Assembly (NCBI GenBank): GCA_031259035.1
Contig: JAIRLZ010000121.1
Coordinates: forward strand, 1-29,607
DNA length: 29,607 bases
From: Treponema sp.
Lineage (GTDB): Bacteria; Spirochaetota; Spirochaetia; Treponematales; Breznakiellaceae
Direction: 5' to 3'
Positions within the stretch are counted from its first letter, which is position 1. Each line of letters begins with the position of its first letter. The notes under the pieces were generated by a model. The model searched no databases. It had not been told where the DNA came from and saw only the letters and a list, made by a program, of their open reading frames with translations. Shown here in pieces: positions 1-8,355 of this stretch. Both the position numbers and the translations under genes were made by a program.

Positions 1-256
1 TGTGTTCATCAGACAAAGGGCGGGTAAATCCTATCCGCTTGACGTCCTCCTTGACGCGGGCAACCTTGCCGTGTTCTATTCCAAGCGCCGTAACAATGGG
101 GAAGCGGATTTGTTTTACACGCCCGTGAAATTTTTGCGCCGCGCTAAAAATGGTCCGAAAGGGCTGGTCATTCCAACTCAAGAGAAAAATCTCCATATAA
201 AAGTAGACCAGAAACGCTTGAAAGAACTGGAATTATGCAGAATTGAGAAGCTGTAG
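1..256 (+). CDS. C-terminal end of an NFACT-R (DUF814) domain protein, 5'-truncated by the window edge
   Basis: The frame is open from the left edge to TAG at 254-256, so only about the last 84 residues are present; the GTG at position 2 is probably internal. The fragment carries the end of an NFACT-R RNA-binding domain: LLDAGNLAVFYSKRRNN, then YTPVKFLRRAKNGPKGLV, then PTQEKNLHIKVD. These match the AAyfSk, YTxVKxvrKpkgxxpGxV and TxxKxlxi blocks of that family. Full-length relatives (RqcH/FbpA/NEMF) bind obstructed 50S subunits and recruit tRNA to stalled nascent chains. Some bacteria have stand-alone NFACT-R proteins, and the missing N-terminus prevents telling which this is. comF starts 34 bases downstream on the same strand. 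Confidence 0.75.
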   Translation, partial: VFIRQRAGKSYPLDVLLDAGNLAVFYSKRRNNGEADLFYTPVKFLRRAKNGPKGLVIPTQEKNLHIKVDQKRLKELELCRIEKL

Positions 257-290
257 AAAGCGACTCGCATCCTAAACCCGTACATACTGT

Positions 291-1103
291 ATGAAACGTA
301 TGGATATAATGCGCCGCAATGCGCGGCGTATTACGGCGCGCTATACGCGCGTAGCGGCGCTTGCGCGGGAATGCCTTTTTCCGGCCGGTTGCGCGGTCTG
401 CAAAAAGACGCTCGTCACCGGAGAGGACGCTTGGTACGGACTGTGCGCCAGTTGCAGAAGAACATTTCCCGTTGAACTGGAAAACCGTTGTTTGATATGC
501 GGGAAACCGCTTGTTTCCGAGAATGGTCTTTGTATGCGGTGCAGGCGGCCATCCCGCGACTCGCGTACGGACAAGCCGGAGGAGGCGTGGCGGCGCGATG
601 AAGCGCAACGACGCGAATTTGACCGGCTGCTCCCCATTTTCCCCTATGCTGGCGTCTGCCGGACGCTTCTATCGGCTTATAAATTTGGAAAAAACAAGGC
701 CGTCGGCAACTTTCTTATGGAAAAACTGCTGGAAGCCTTGCATTTCTTTCTTGAAGATTTCACTGAACCGGTCATGACGCCGGTTCCCGCCCGGCATGGA
801 AAGATAAAACACGAAGGCTGGGATCAAATGGAATATCTCGCCCGCCTGATTGAAAAGAAAAACGGCGCCCCGTCCGTCTGTCGTTGCCTTAAACGGCTTC
901 CATCGCAGACTCAGAAAACGCTGGGATACAAGGAAAGGGCGGTCAACCTCTTGCGCCGTATACGGTGTTTTCGGACTCCGCCCAAAGAAATTATACTGTT
1001 TGACGATGTGTATACGACTGGCGCGACCATGAACGCTTGCGCCGGCGCGTTAAAACAAGCGGGGGCAAAGAAGGTGTATGGAATATGCCTTTTTTACACA
1101 TAG
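291..1103 (+). CDS. comF: ComF family phosphoribosyltransferase-like protein
   Basis: A 270-residue protein of typical ComF length. The N-terminal half has four CxxC pairs (C34/C37, C52/C55, C67/C70, C81/C84), as in the zinc-ribbon part of ComF proteins. The C-terminal half has the type I phosphoribosyltransferase core, with the PRPP loop at about 234-246 (IILFDDVYTTGAT) and the preceding PVPARHGKIKHEGWDQ block. ComF supports uptake of single-stranded DNA in competent bacteria; in other lineages the role is unclear and may be nucleotide salvage. ATG 291 is the first start in frame, but no good Shine-Dalgarno precedes it and ATG 303 or 309 are possible. No other competence gene is visible nearby. 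Confidence 0.88.
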   Translation: MKRMDIMRRNARRITARYTRVAALARECLFPAGCAVCKKTLVTGEDAWYGLCASCRRTFPVELENRCLICGKPLVSENGLCMRCRRPSRDSRTDKPEEAWRRDEAQRREFDRLLPIFPYAGVCRTLLSAYKFGKNKAVGNFLMEKLLEALHFFLEDFTEPVMTPVPARHGKIKHEGWDQMEYLARLIEKKNGAPSVCRCLKRLPSQTQKTLGYKERAVNLLRRIRCFRTPPKEIILFDDVYTTGATMNACAGALKQAGAKKVYGICLFYT

Positions 1104-1132
1104 CTGCGGCGCCGTTGCGCCGGTCCATCTAC

Positions 1133-1408
1133 TCAAGTCAACTCTTTGACGGCATTTTCTATTATTTTCAGATGTTCATACACGCACGATAATTCTTCGC
1201 TTATTATTTCCGCGCACTTGCCGGCGCCTTCTTGCTGTACCACGCCGCTTGCGAGATATTCGACAGAAGTGTTGAGGGACGATGCTATTCGTATAGCGTC
1301 ATTAACTCGTGGATAAATTCCTTTTGCGATCCATCCCTGAAAAGTATTGAAACTGATCCCCGATCTTTTGGCGACCCATTCCTGAGTGGTATTTTGCTGT
1401 TTTATTAT
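1133..1408 (-). pseudogene. N-terminally broken phage-repressor-type HTH protein
   Basis: Read on minus, the frame runs from a TAG at 1409-1411 to TGA at 1133-1135, 91 codons with no usable start near the front. It encodes IIKQQNTTQEWVAKRSGIS, then FNTFQGWIAKGIYPRVNDA, then IRIASSLNTSVEYLASG. This is the helix-turn-helix of CI-repressor-like DNA-binding proteins, followed by a short charged tail ending in ENAVKELT. Intact relatives begin about ten residues earlier with a Met and a RLxxLIK segment; here a stop lies immediately upstream. The gene is therefore probably inactive. A rare start codon or a sequencing error at the 5' end would be the alternative explanation. Confidence 0.6.
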
Positions 1409-1514
1409 CTATCATAATTCGTCTTGTTAGACAGCGGAGGAGGCGCCTATGATTCAGTTCAATTTGTCTTGAAAGCCGGGGATAGCAAAACATTCACCTA
1501 TGATGGGTTTGGCT

Positions 1515-1577
1515 TAGGAACTGTTCAGAAACAACATGACCGTTTGGTCATGTTGTTTCATTTTTGCGCGGCTCCTA
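1515..1577. repeat. Palindromic element R1 (TAGGA...TCCTA ends)
   Basis: A 63-base element starting TAGGAACTG and ending GGCTCCTA. It contains a perfect 14-bp stem, GAAACAACATGACC at 1528-1541 and its complement at 1546-1559, with a GTTT loop. The first 44 bases are nearly identical to element R4 at 13507. It lies downstream of both the HTH remnant and the convergent lipoprotein gene, so it could also act as a terminator, although no clean U-tract follows the stem. Confidence 0.7.
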
Positions 1578-1623
1578 CTCTCACTCAGCGGCTTACCGCA
1601 GCCTATTCCGGTTTCACGTACAG

Positions 1624-2454
1624 CTACGGCGTTGTTTCAACGGCAGAGCCGCCGGCGGCGGCGTCAGCGGCGGCGGCTTCAGGCGCGGCGGAATCGTCAT
1701 CCGCCTGCATCTGGGGCGCCGGAGGCTCCTCGCTGTTAAAATAATCATCGTCGACAGGAATCGTACCGGACGGTTTTGCAAAATCTCTGACTAATCCCAT
1801 CAGGCGGCTGTCGTCGAAATACGCGGCGAGTGTTTCCGCCTGCGACCGGGTGTAGTACATGCTGATACGCAACGATGTCTTTTTGGGCGCATTGTCGGAT
1901 CCCGTGTTGTCCGCTTCCGCCTTCGCTTCAAGCTGGAGGGTTGAGAAATAGGGGGTGAGTTGTCCCGACGCATTTTTTTTGAACGAGTAGCCGATGCGTA
2001 TTTTTGGATGCGCGACAGCCCTTTCGGAAAAAGAATAGGGCAGCGTACTCCATACGGTCCTGCCCTGCGCTTCTCCATAAATCGCGCGGGATTTTGAATC
2101 TTTGGTGAGCAGTGCCTGCGCGTTATAGTCGCTCTTGTAGCGATCAACCGCCGCGATAAAAGCGTCGCGGTTGGGTTTGTCCCAGTATTGCAGATACGTC
2201 AGCGTCTGGTATTTGAATGTCAAATACACTTCATTGATACGGGGATCGAAGAACACTTTAACCTCTTTCGCTTCCAGAGAGGAAGAGAAGAATTTTTCGA
2301 ATTGTATCACAACCGTTCCGATTTCAATGGGATCGATGTCAGCCACCATGTTGGGATTCTGTCTGGGCGGGGAGGATTCGCAGGACGCGAATAAAAACAA
2401 TATGCTGGCAAGGATAAGAACGCCTAGCGAGGCTTGGAAAAATTTATACATCAT
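1624..2454 (-). CDS. Putative lipoprotein of unknown function with Asp/Ala-rich tail
   Basis: 276 residues from ATG 2454. The frame is open further upstream, but this start puts a lipoprotein signal at the N-terminus: MMYKFF, a hydrophobic stretch, then the lipobox LFASC with Cys25 as the likely lipidated residue, a permissive lipobox of the kind seen in spirochaetes. After a short linker comes a compact domain of about 190 residues, rich in alternating aromatic and hydrophobic positions (VYLTFKYQTLTYLQYW; LRISMYYTRSQAETLAAYF). The last 45 residues are a low-complexity Pro/Asp/Ala tail. I do not recognise the domain. It is expected to be a periplasm-facing or surface lipoprotein. The gene is divergent from gyrA and lacks a strong Shine-Dalgarno. 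Confidence 0.75.
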   Translation of the reverse strand: MMYKFFQASLGVLILASILFLFASCESSPPRQNPNMVADIDPIEIGTVVIQFEKFFSSSLEAKEVKVFFDPRINEVYLTFKYQTLTYLQYWDKPNRDAFIAAVDRYKSDYNAQALLTKDSKSRAIYGEAQGRTVWSTLPYSFSERAVAHPKIRIGYSFKKNASGQLTPYFSTLQLEAKAEADNTGSDNAPKKTSLRISMYYTRSQAETLAAYFDDSRLMGLVRDFAKPSGTIPVDDDYFNSEEPPAPQMQADDDSAAPEAAAADAAAGGSAVETTP

Positions 2455-2611
2455 ATAATAAAGATAACATAATGGATGAAAAAAAACAAGCGCAATCGGC
2501 TCCTGCGCCGATTCCAAACAGTCCGGCGCGCGCCTGATCCACGCTCTCAGCCGATGTTGAGAGGTTTCTCCACCTGTGAGAGCATGGAGATCAGCGATTT
2601 TTTCAAAGCCT

Positions 2612-2640
2612 TTGACAAAAATCGTTTTTTGTACTATACT
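2612..2640 (+). promoter_or_regulatory. Sigma-70 type promoter of gyrA
   Basis: TTGACA at 2612-2617 and TATACT at 2635-2640 with a 17-base spacer, about 70 bases before the gyrA start. The match to consensus is close enough to predict constitutive, strong transcription. Confidence 0.75.
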
Positions 2641-2711
2641 GAAAAGATATATAACAACTGGCTTCAAAACACTGCATGAAACCGGTTCAATCTCTGAAAT
2701 AAGGAAACACT

Positions 2712-5192
2712 GTGGCAGATATCGAACCCGCATACGGCGCGGACAGCGGCGCGAGTACAACTGGAGAAAAAAAAGGAAAGATTATTCCGGTTGCGATAGA
2801 AGATGAAGTTAAAACCGCATATTTGAATTACGCCATGTCTGTTATTGTGGCGCGGGCGCTTCCGGATGTGAGGGACGGCCTAAAGCCCGTACATCGCAGA
2901 CTCCTCTATTCCATGGACGAACTTGGGCTGCGTCCCGCCGCCGCGACAAAAAAAAGCGCGCGCATCACCGGTGACGCCATGGGCAAGTACCACCCGCACG
3001 GGGATATGTCCCTGTACGACGCGCTTGCGCGTATGGCGCAGGATTTTTCCCTTCGGTATCCGCTGGTGCAGGGGCAGGGAAACTTCGGCTCAATCGACGG
3101 GGATCCGCCGGCGGCGTCCCGCTACACCGAGGCGAAACTCTCCCGTTTGGGCGACGAAATGCTTCTTGATTTGGGCAAGGAAACGGTAGATTTTGCGCCC
3201 AACTACGATGAATCGTTGAAAGAACCGGTGGTGTTGCCTGCCGCCGCGCCGAACCTTCTGGTGAACGGCTCCAGCGGCATCGCGGTGGGCATGGCGACGA
3301 ACATGGCGCCTCACAACCTCCGCGAAGTGTGCGGGGCGATTTGCGCGTACATTGACGATAACGATATTTCAATAGATGAGCTGATGCGCTTTATTACCGG
3401 ACCCGACTTTCCCACAGGCGGCATTGTTTTTGGACGCGGGGGCATTCGGGATGCGTACAAAACCGGCAAGGGCAAAGTGCTGGTGCGGGGCAAGTTCGCT
3501 ATTGAGACGAGCAAGACCGGCAAAGAAAGCATCATCTTTAATGAGATTCCCTATGGCGTGAACAAATCCGCGCTTATGGAACGCATCGGCGTTTTGACGC
3601 GGGAGAAGGAAATCGACGGCATAGCCAACGCCAATGATGAATCCGACCGCGACGGTATGCGCATCGTCATTGACCTCAAAAAAGACGCCATGGCGAAGAT
3701 CGTGCTGAACCAGCTTTTCTCGAAAACGGCGTTGCAATCCACCTTCGGCATCATAAATCTGGCGCTTGTGAACGGCAAGCCCCAAACCCTGACGCTTAAA
3801 GAACTTATCGCGTACTTTGTGGATCACCGTGTGGACGTGGTTACCCGCCGGACCCAGCACGATCTCCGCAAAGCCGAAGAGCGGGCGCATATCTTGGAAG
3901 GCTTGGTCATTGCGTTGGCGAACATAGACGAGATTGTAAAGGTCATTAGGGCGTCGCGGGATATAAATGCCGCCAGAAACACCCTTGAAACCTCGTTTAA
4001 TTTATCCGAAGCCCAGAGCCGCGCAATTGTGGAGATGCGGCTTGGAAGGCTCACCGGTCTTGAAATTGAGAAACTGCAAGCGGAGTTGTCTGAGGTGAAG
4101 GCGCAGATCGTGTATTTCACGTCTCTGTTGGCTGACAAGCGAAAGCTGTTTTCCGTTATAAAAGATGAGACTCGCAGCATTGCCGAACGGTTCGGAGACG
4201 CCCGGCGTACCGAGATCGTTGAAGGCGAGATCGAGAGCATCGACATTGAAGACCTCATCAGGAAAGAGGATATGATGGTGCTTATCTCAAATTTAGGGTA
4301 CATCAAGCGGGTGCCGGTGTCCGCGTACCGCAATCAGGGGCGCGGCGGCAAGGGCATGATCAGCGCCAAGCTCGCGGAAGACGACTTTGTAAAACAGATA
4401 TTTGTCGCCTCGACCCACGAATACGTCATGTTCATCACCAACGACGGCAAGGCGTACTGTCTCAAGGTGCATGAGCTGCCCGAAGGCTCCCGTATTTCGA
4501 AAGGCTCCCACATCAAGAGCCTTTTGATGGTGTCTCCCAACGAGGACGTCACCGCGACCGTTTCGCTCAAGGAATTTTCCGAAGACCAGTTCCTGTTTAT
4601 GGGAACCGCGCGCGGTGTTGTCAAAAAGGTGAAGACACGCGAGTTTTTCAACGCCAGAACCAAGGGCATCCGCGCCATCAACCTTGACGAGAGCGACAAG
4701 CTCGTGAGCGCCCTGCTCACCGGCGGTTCCGATGAGGTGGTGCTGATCTCCCGCAAGGGGCAGGCGCTTCGTACTCACGAGCGACAGGTGCGGGCGATGG
4801 GGCGGACCTCGCGGGGCGTTATAGGCATGAAACTTGACGACGATGACGAGCTTGCCGGTATGCTCAAGGTGGAGGAGCGTGAAACCATGTTGCTCCTTTC
4901 CGAATATGGGTACGGAAAGCGCATTGAATTCGGCGAATTTTCACCGCATGGACGGGGAACCGGCGGACAGAAAATATACACGGTCGCCGAGAAAACCGGA
5001 GATATTGTAGGTTGCGTAAACGCGCTTGAAAACGATGAGATCATGTGCATCACAACACAAGGCAAGTCTATCAAGATCACGGTCGACTCTGTCCGGGTTA
5101 TGGGCAGAACCGCGCAGGGGGTGCGTATACTCAACATTGAAAAGCCTGATTTTGTGGTGGGCGTTGACAGGATTGCGCGGGAGAATGAATAG
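2712..5192 (+). CDS. gyrA: DNA gyrase subunit A
   Basis: 826 residues, a normal GyrA length. The start is GTG 2712, preceded by AAGGAA. The protein has the winged-helix and tower breakage-reunion domain with catalytic Tyr138 in AASRYTEAKL, and the PHGD and GQGNFGSIDGD blocks. The C-terminal beta-pinwheel contains the GyrA box QGRGGKG at residues 542-548, which marks it as gyrase A and not ParC. With GyrB (not in the window) it introduces negative supercoils using ATP. At the position of E. coli Ser83 the protein has Met99, followed by Ser100, while the acidic residue equivalent to Asp87 is kept. The DUF2804 gene starts directly after the stop codon, so gyrA is probably the first gene of an operon. 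Confidence 0.97.
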   Translation: MADIEPAYGADSGASTTGEKKGKIIPVAIEDEVKTAYLNYAMSVIVARALPDVRDGLKPVHRRLLYSMDELGLRPAAATKKSARITGDAMGKYHPHGDMSLYDALARMAQDFSLRYPLVQGQGNFGSIDGDPPAASRYTEAKLSRLGDEMLLDLGKETVDFAPNYDESLKEPVVLPAAAPNLLVNGSSGIAVGMATNMAPHNLREVCGAICAYIDDNDISIDELMRFITGPDFPTGGIVFGRGGIRDAYKTGKGKVLVRGKFAIETSKTGKESIIFNEIPYGVNKSALMERIGVLTREKEIDGIANANDESDRDGMRIVIDLKKDAMAKIVLNQLFSKTALQSTFGIINLALVNGKPQTLTLKELIAYFVDHRVDVVTRRTQHDLRKAEERAHILEGLVIALANIDEIVKVIRASRDINAARNTLETSFNLSEAQSRAIVEMRLGRLTGLEIEKLQAELSEVKAQIVYFTSLLADKRKLFSVIKDETRSIAERFGDARRTEIVEGEIESIDIEDLIRKEDMMVLISNLGYIKRVPVSAYRNQGRGGKGMISAKLAEDDFVKQIFVASTHEYVMFITNDGKAYCLKVHELPEGSRISKGSHIKSLLMVSPNEDVTATVSLKEFSEDQFLFMGTARGVVKKVKTREFFNARTKGIRAINLDESDKLVSALLTGGSDEVVLISRKGQALRTHERQVRAMGRTSRGVIGMKLDDDDELAGMLKVEERETMLLLSEYGYGKRIEFGEFSPHGRGTGGQKIYTVAEKTGDIVGCVNALENDEIMCITTQGKSIKITVDSVRVMGRTAQGVRILNIEKPDFVVGVDRIARENE

Positions 5193-6266
5193 ATGTACAC
5201 GAGGGTAATGCAAGAACCCGTCCCTACTCCTATTGAGAAAGGGATGCTGCTTGCCGGAACCTGGAAACATTCTTTTGAATATGTCAATCTTCTCGATATT
5301 TACAAACCGTTTTCAAAATTTCTGCCCAAAGCCGTGAAAGACTCCCGCATCAAAGAATGGCAGAATTTTCTGGTGCAGAACGAACGATTCCTGCTTGAAG
5401 CGACGTTGAGCAATGTAAAGTTATACCGGTGGGCGCAGGTTTTTTTCTACGACAAGGAGAGCGGACAGAAACTCTGGTACCGTAAAATCCTGCCGTTTTC
5501 AGGGTGGCGAATGCCTAGCGCGCTTTCCAACGCTTCCATTGACAGCCGTTCGTACGGTATATTTTTTCGCATCCACGATTGGCTTGACGCGAACATGGTG
5601 AAAGTTGATCTTGACATTGAACCAACCTCCGCGCGCCCTTCGTTTACCGCTCATCTGGAATTCGAAATTGATGAGATGAAACTTGAACCGATGGCGGTCA
5701 GCTTGCTGTTTTCGGAATCGCGGTCTATGTATTCTTACAAAGTGTTGTCGCCGGTGCGGGGCGACATGGTTTTCGGCGGACAGCATCTGTCGCTTGGCGG
5801 CGCGAAAACCGCAGGGCTTTTTTGCGATTACAAGGGCTATTATCCCTACCGGATGAATTCAACATGGTGCAATGCCTTTGGGTTCATCGCGGCGAAAGGG
5901 CAAACCGATCAAAAGAAAAACCGTTGCTACGGGTTCAGCATAGCGGAGAATCAGGCGAGGGAAACCTTCAAAAACAACGAGAACGCGCTGTGGATCGAAG
6001 GCAAGCTGACGCCCCTGCCGCCCGTACGCATCACGCAGCCAAACGGGATTCAATCGGACTGGATCATTCAGGACATGGAGGGCATGATAGACCTTGTGTT
6101 TACTCCCAAGGAGCCGGTTTGCAATGAGATGAATTTATTTATAACAAATGTGGAGTATAATATACCATTAGGGTATTATAATGGCATGGTGGTTACTTCA
6201 GAGGAAGAACACATACACGTTCATAACCTCTGTGGGTTGGGGAAAAAATTATATATGAGGGTGTAG
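5193..6266 (+). CDS. DUF2804 domain protein
   Basis: 357 residues; ATG 5193 abuts the gyrA stop, with GGGAG about eight bases upstream inside gyrA, suggesting translational coupling. No signal peptide is seen, so it is probably cytoplasmic. It carries the signature I associate with DUF2804: an early LLAGTWKHSFEYVN, a middle DYKGYYPYRMNSTWC followed by a glycine/aromatic segment, and a beta-rich C-terminus. It reads as a two-lobed beta-sandwich fold without an obvious catalytic triad. The family has no established function; a lipid- or carotenoid-related role has been suggested by fold resemblance, but nothing in this sequence tests that. Confidence 0.7.
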   Translation: MYTRVMQEPVPTPIEKGMLLAGTWKHSFEYVNLLDIYKPFSKFLPKAVKDSRIKEWQNFLVQNERFLLEATLSNVKLYRWAQVFFYDKESGQKLWYRKILPFSGWRMPSALSNASIDSRSYGIFFRIHDWLDANMVKVDLDIEPTSARPSFTAHLEFEIDEMKLEPMAVSLLFSESRSMYSYKVLSPVRGDMVFGGQHLSLGGAKTAGLFCDYKGYYPYRMNSTWCNAFGFIAAKGQTDQKKNRCYGFSIAENQARETFKNNENALWIEGKLTPLPPVRITQPNGIQSDWIIQDMEGMIDLVFTPKEPVCNEMNLFITNVEYNIPLGYYNGMVVTSEEEHIHVHNLCGLGKKLYMRV

Positions 6267-6270
6267 CGCT

Positions 6271-8337
6271 ATGGGAAAAGAAAAAGCAATCTATGCGCCC
6301 GGTGAATTGGAAAAAGTCCGAAAACGGTTGGGCGGCGTTGACCGCGAAGAAGCGCAACGTATGGCTAAGGTTTTGGGTGGAGAAGTCGGTGTGGAGCGAG
6401 GGGGCGGAAGCCATGGGTCAAGCGCCTCATCCGCGGCGGCACGAGGCGCAAAACCCGGAAGTGGCGCCGGCGGCGGGTCACGCTCCGCGTCCGCTTCGAA
6501 AACACCGAGACGCCGAATTGAACTTGTGTCCGATGAACAATCTGTGTTGAAACAGCCTTCGGACATACAGAGAGAAAACCCCGATGACGATCCTTTAATA
6601 CCATTGGTACAGAGTTACTCTGAACGCCTCAAGATGGACAGGCTGGCATCCCAACCTGCGTTTGATATAAAAACCCTGTCGCAGGCTATTATCTCAATGC
6701 TCTCTTTTATTACAAGACCGGTGGATTTAGTCGCGCCGATTTTTGTCAATAAAAAGATGAATGAATATTACAAAGTAATAGAGACCCTCGTCGTTTCCAC
6801 GAGAACCTTGTTTCCCAGAAACAACGCCGAACGCAATGCGCAAGTAAAAAGAACATCGCTTTTCGCCTACTCGGTGCTTGACGCCATCAGATATTGGAAC
6901 ATTGAACGGATAGCGGACGACATGGCAAAAATGCAGGCGCATCCTAGAAATGTAAACGTGAAAGACTTTGCCGCCATCTTGCAGGCGATCTACAAGCCGC
7001 TTTTCATTCTGGAGGATTTAACTCCTGACACTCACATAAAAGGTTGTTATAGACTCCTCTACAGGCAGCTTTTTGCGGAAAATCCCACTGAGGCGAGCAA
7101 GTATCAGGAGGTGGTGAAAAATACGCTGACCGCGTTTATCTTTATTCGTAAAGAAATTCGCTTCCGTATGTATCCGCTCTTAATGAAGCTCGTTTCTAAT
7201 CGGTGTTTGTCCTACGAAAATTTCTTTGCGCAGCGGAGACGCCGCATCATGGCGTTGATCAATTTCAATGAATCCGAGAAAATTGCGCCTATGGACATGG
7301 CGGCTTCGCTCAAAAAAGCTTTCAAGGGCGGGAACAAAGAGCAGCCTGCCGCAAGCGTAGAAGATGAGCTGGTTGAAGAGGCGAGAAAACAGGCTGTCGC
7401 AGTGGAAAGGAAAGTTGTTGAGAAGGGGTTGAACTATCTTGAAATTATGTTTCCTGAAGCGGGTTGGGACAAACTGCCGGATTACCCGGATCTCTATCCG
7501 TATTTTCGGGGCATTCTACAGATGGCAAAGGGGTACGAACTTATCGCGCCGACAGACCCCGTACATCAGTTGGTCATTTTTACGCGTATTATTGAGGAAC
7601 TGCTCATCGGACTGCGTTCCGTGACTTTTACCGCCTTGTCTGACGGGGAGGATGAGGGAGAGGGACTGGACGAAGAAATGACCGCCATCATAAACAACTG
7701 GCATGATTATATTGTCGCGAGCCTTGACAAAGAGTACATCTCCCGTTTAAGCGAATACTGCCAGGTGCTCGCCGAAGCTCCGGACGGCCGGACATCGTCC
7801 TTTGCGCGACGTATGATTGATGAAATGTGCTTTGCAAAACGCCTCTATTTTTTTCCGCACCTGCACTATACAGCCCAGAAGTCAGCGACCGCGACTCTGT
7901 TCCAGAAAAAAGATATTCATGCATTGCACCGTGAGGTGCGAAAATTGCGTAAAAATCTCGCTTTTATATGTGAGGAAATAGAGAAGGGCATGAAAGCGGG
8001 CGGACCGGAAACTAACGCCAAGTGCGAAGGGATTGCCAATCCGTGGAAACCCTATGTGTTTCATGTGGCGGGACCCATCTCAAGGCGTCTTGACGCGCTT
8101 TTGGGAGCAAAAAAGCGGCACAACGCTTCGTTGATCCTCTTCACGTTTTCTATTACCATCGTGTTGGATTATTTCCTGAATAACGCGAGCAGTTGGGCGT
8201 ACAATCCGCCTAATGGGACGCTTTTCCGCAGCATTGAAGGGAAAGGCGCCGTGCCGCAATTCGGTGTAGACGAAAAGATAGACGCGGACGCTATTTTTAA
8301 GTCTAAGCTTAAAGAGCGGGCTGTTCAAAAACCCTAA
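6271..8337 (+). CDS. Large conserved treponemal protein of unknown function
   Basis: 688 residues from ATG 6271, four bases after the preceding stop and with GAGGGTG upstream, so it belongs to the gyrA transcript. A short charged N-terminus is followed by a Ser/Ala/Gly-rich spacer at about 47-80. The rest is a long, mostly helical region without predicted membrane segments, containing blocks such as RPVDLVAPIFVNKKMNEYY and YRLLYRQLFAENP. Charged low-complexity patches appear near residue 360 and at about 455-470 (DGEDEGEGLDEE). It may correspond to the Treponema-restricted DUF5312 family; I give this from memory with low certainty. No enzymatic motif is visible. Confidence 0.72.
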   Translation: MGKEKAIYAPGELEKVRKRLGGVDREEAQRMAKVLGGEVGVERGGGSHGSSASSAAARGAKPGSGAGGGSRSASASKTPRRRIELVSDEQSVLKQPSDIQRENPDDDPLIPLVQSYSERLKMDRLASQPAFDIKTLSQAIISMLSFITRPVDLVAPIFVNKKMNEYYKVIETLVVSTRTLFPRNNAERNAQVKRTSLFAYSVLDAIRYWNIERIADDMAKMQAHPRNVNVKDFAAILQAIYKPLFILEDLTPDTHIKGCYRLLYRQLFAENPTEASKYQEVVKNTLTAFIFIRKEIRFRMYPLLMKLVSNRCLSYENFFAQRRRRIMALINFNESEKIAPMDMAASLKKAFKGGNKEQPAASVEDELVEEARKQAVAVERKVVEKGLNYLEIMFPEAGWDKLPDYPDLYPYFRGILQMAKGYELIAPTDPVHQLVIFTRIIEELLIGLRSVTFTALSDGEDEGEGLDEEMTAIINNWHDYIVASLDKEYISRLSEYCQVLAEAPDGRTSSFARRMIDEMCFAKRLYFFPHLHYTAQKSATATLFQKKDIHALHREVRKLRKNLAFICEEIEKGMKAGGPETNAKCEGIANPWKPYVFHVAGPISRRLDALLGAKKRHNASLILFTFSITIVLDYFLNNASSWAYNPPNGTLFRSIEGKGAVPQFGVDEKIDADAIFKSKLKERAVQKP

Positions 8338-8355
8338 TGTACACGTATACACAGC

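Noticed and set aside
2965..4778. Several long minus-strand frames (up to 173 codons) opposite gyrA
   Set aside because: Shadows of the highly conserved gyrA coding strand, produced by its GC-rich third positions.
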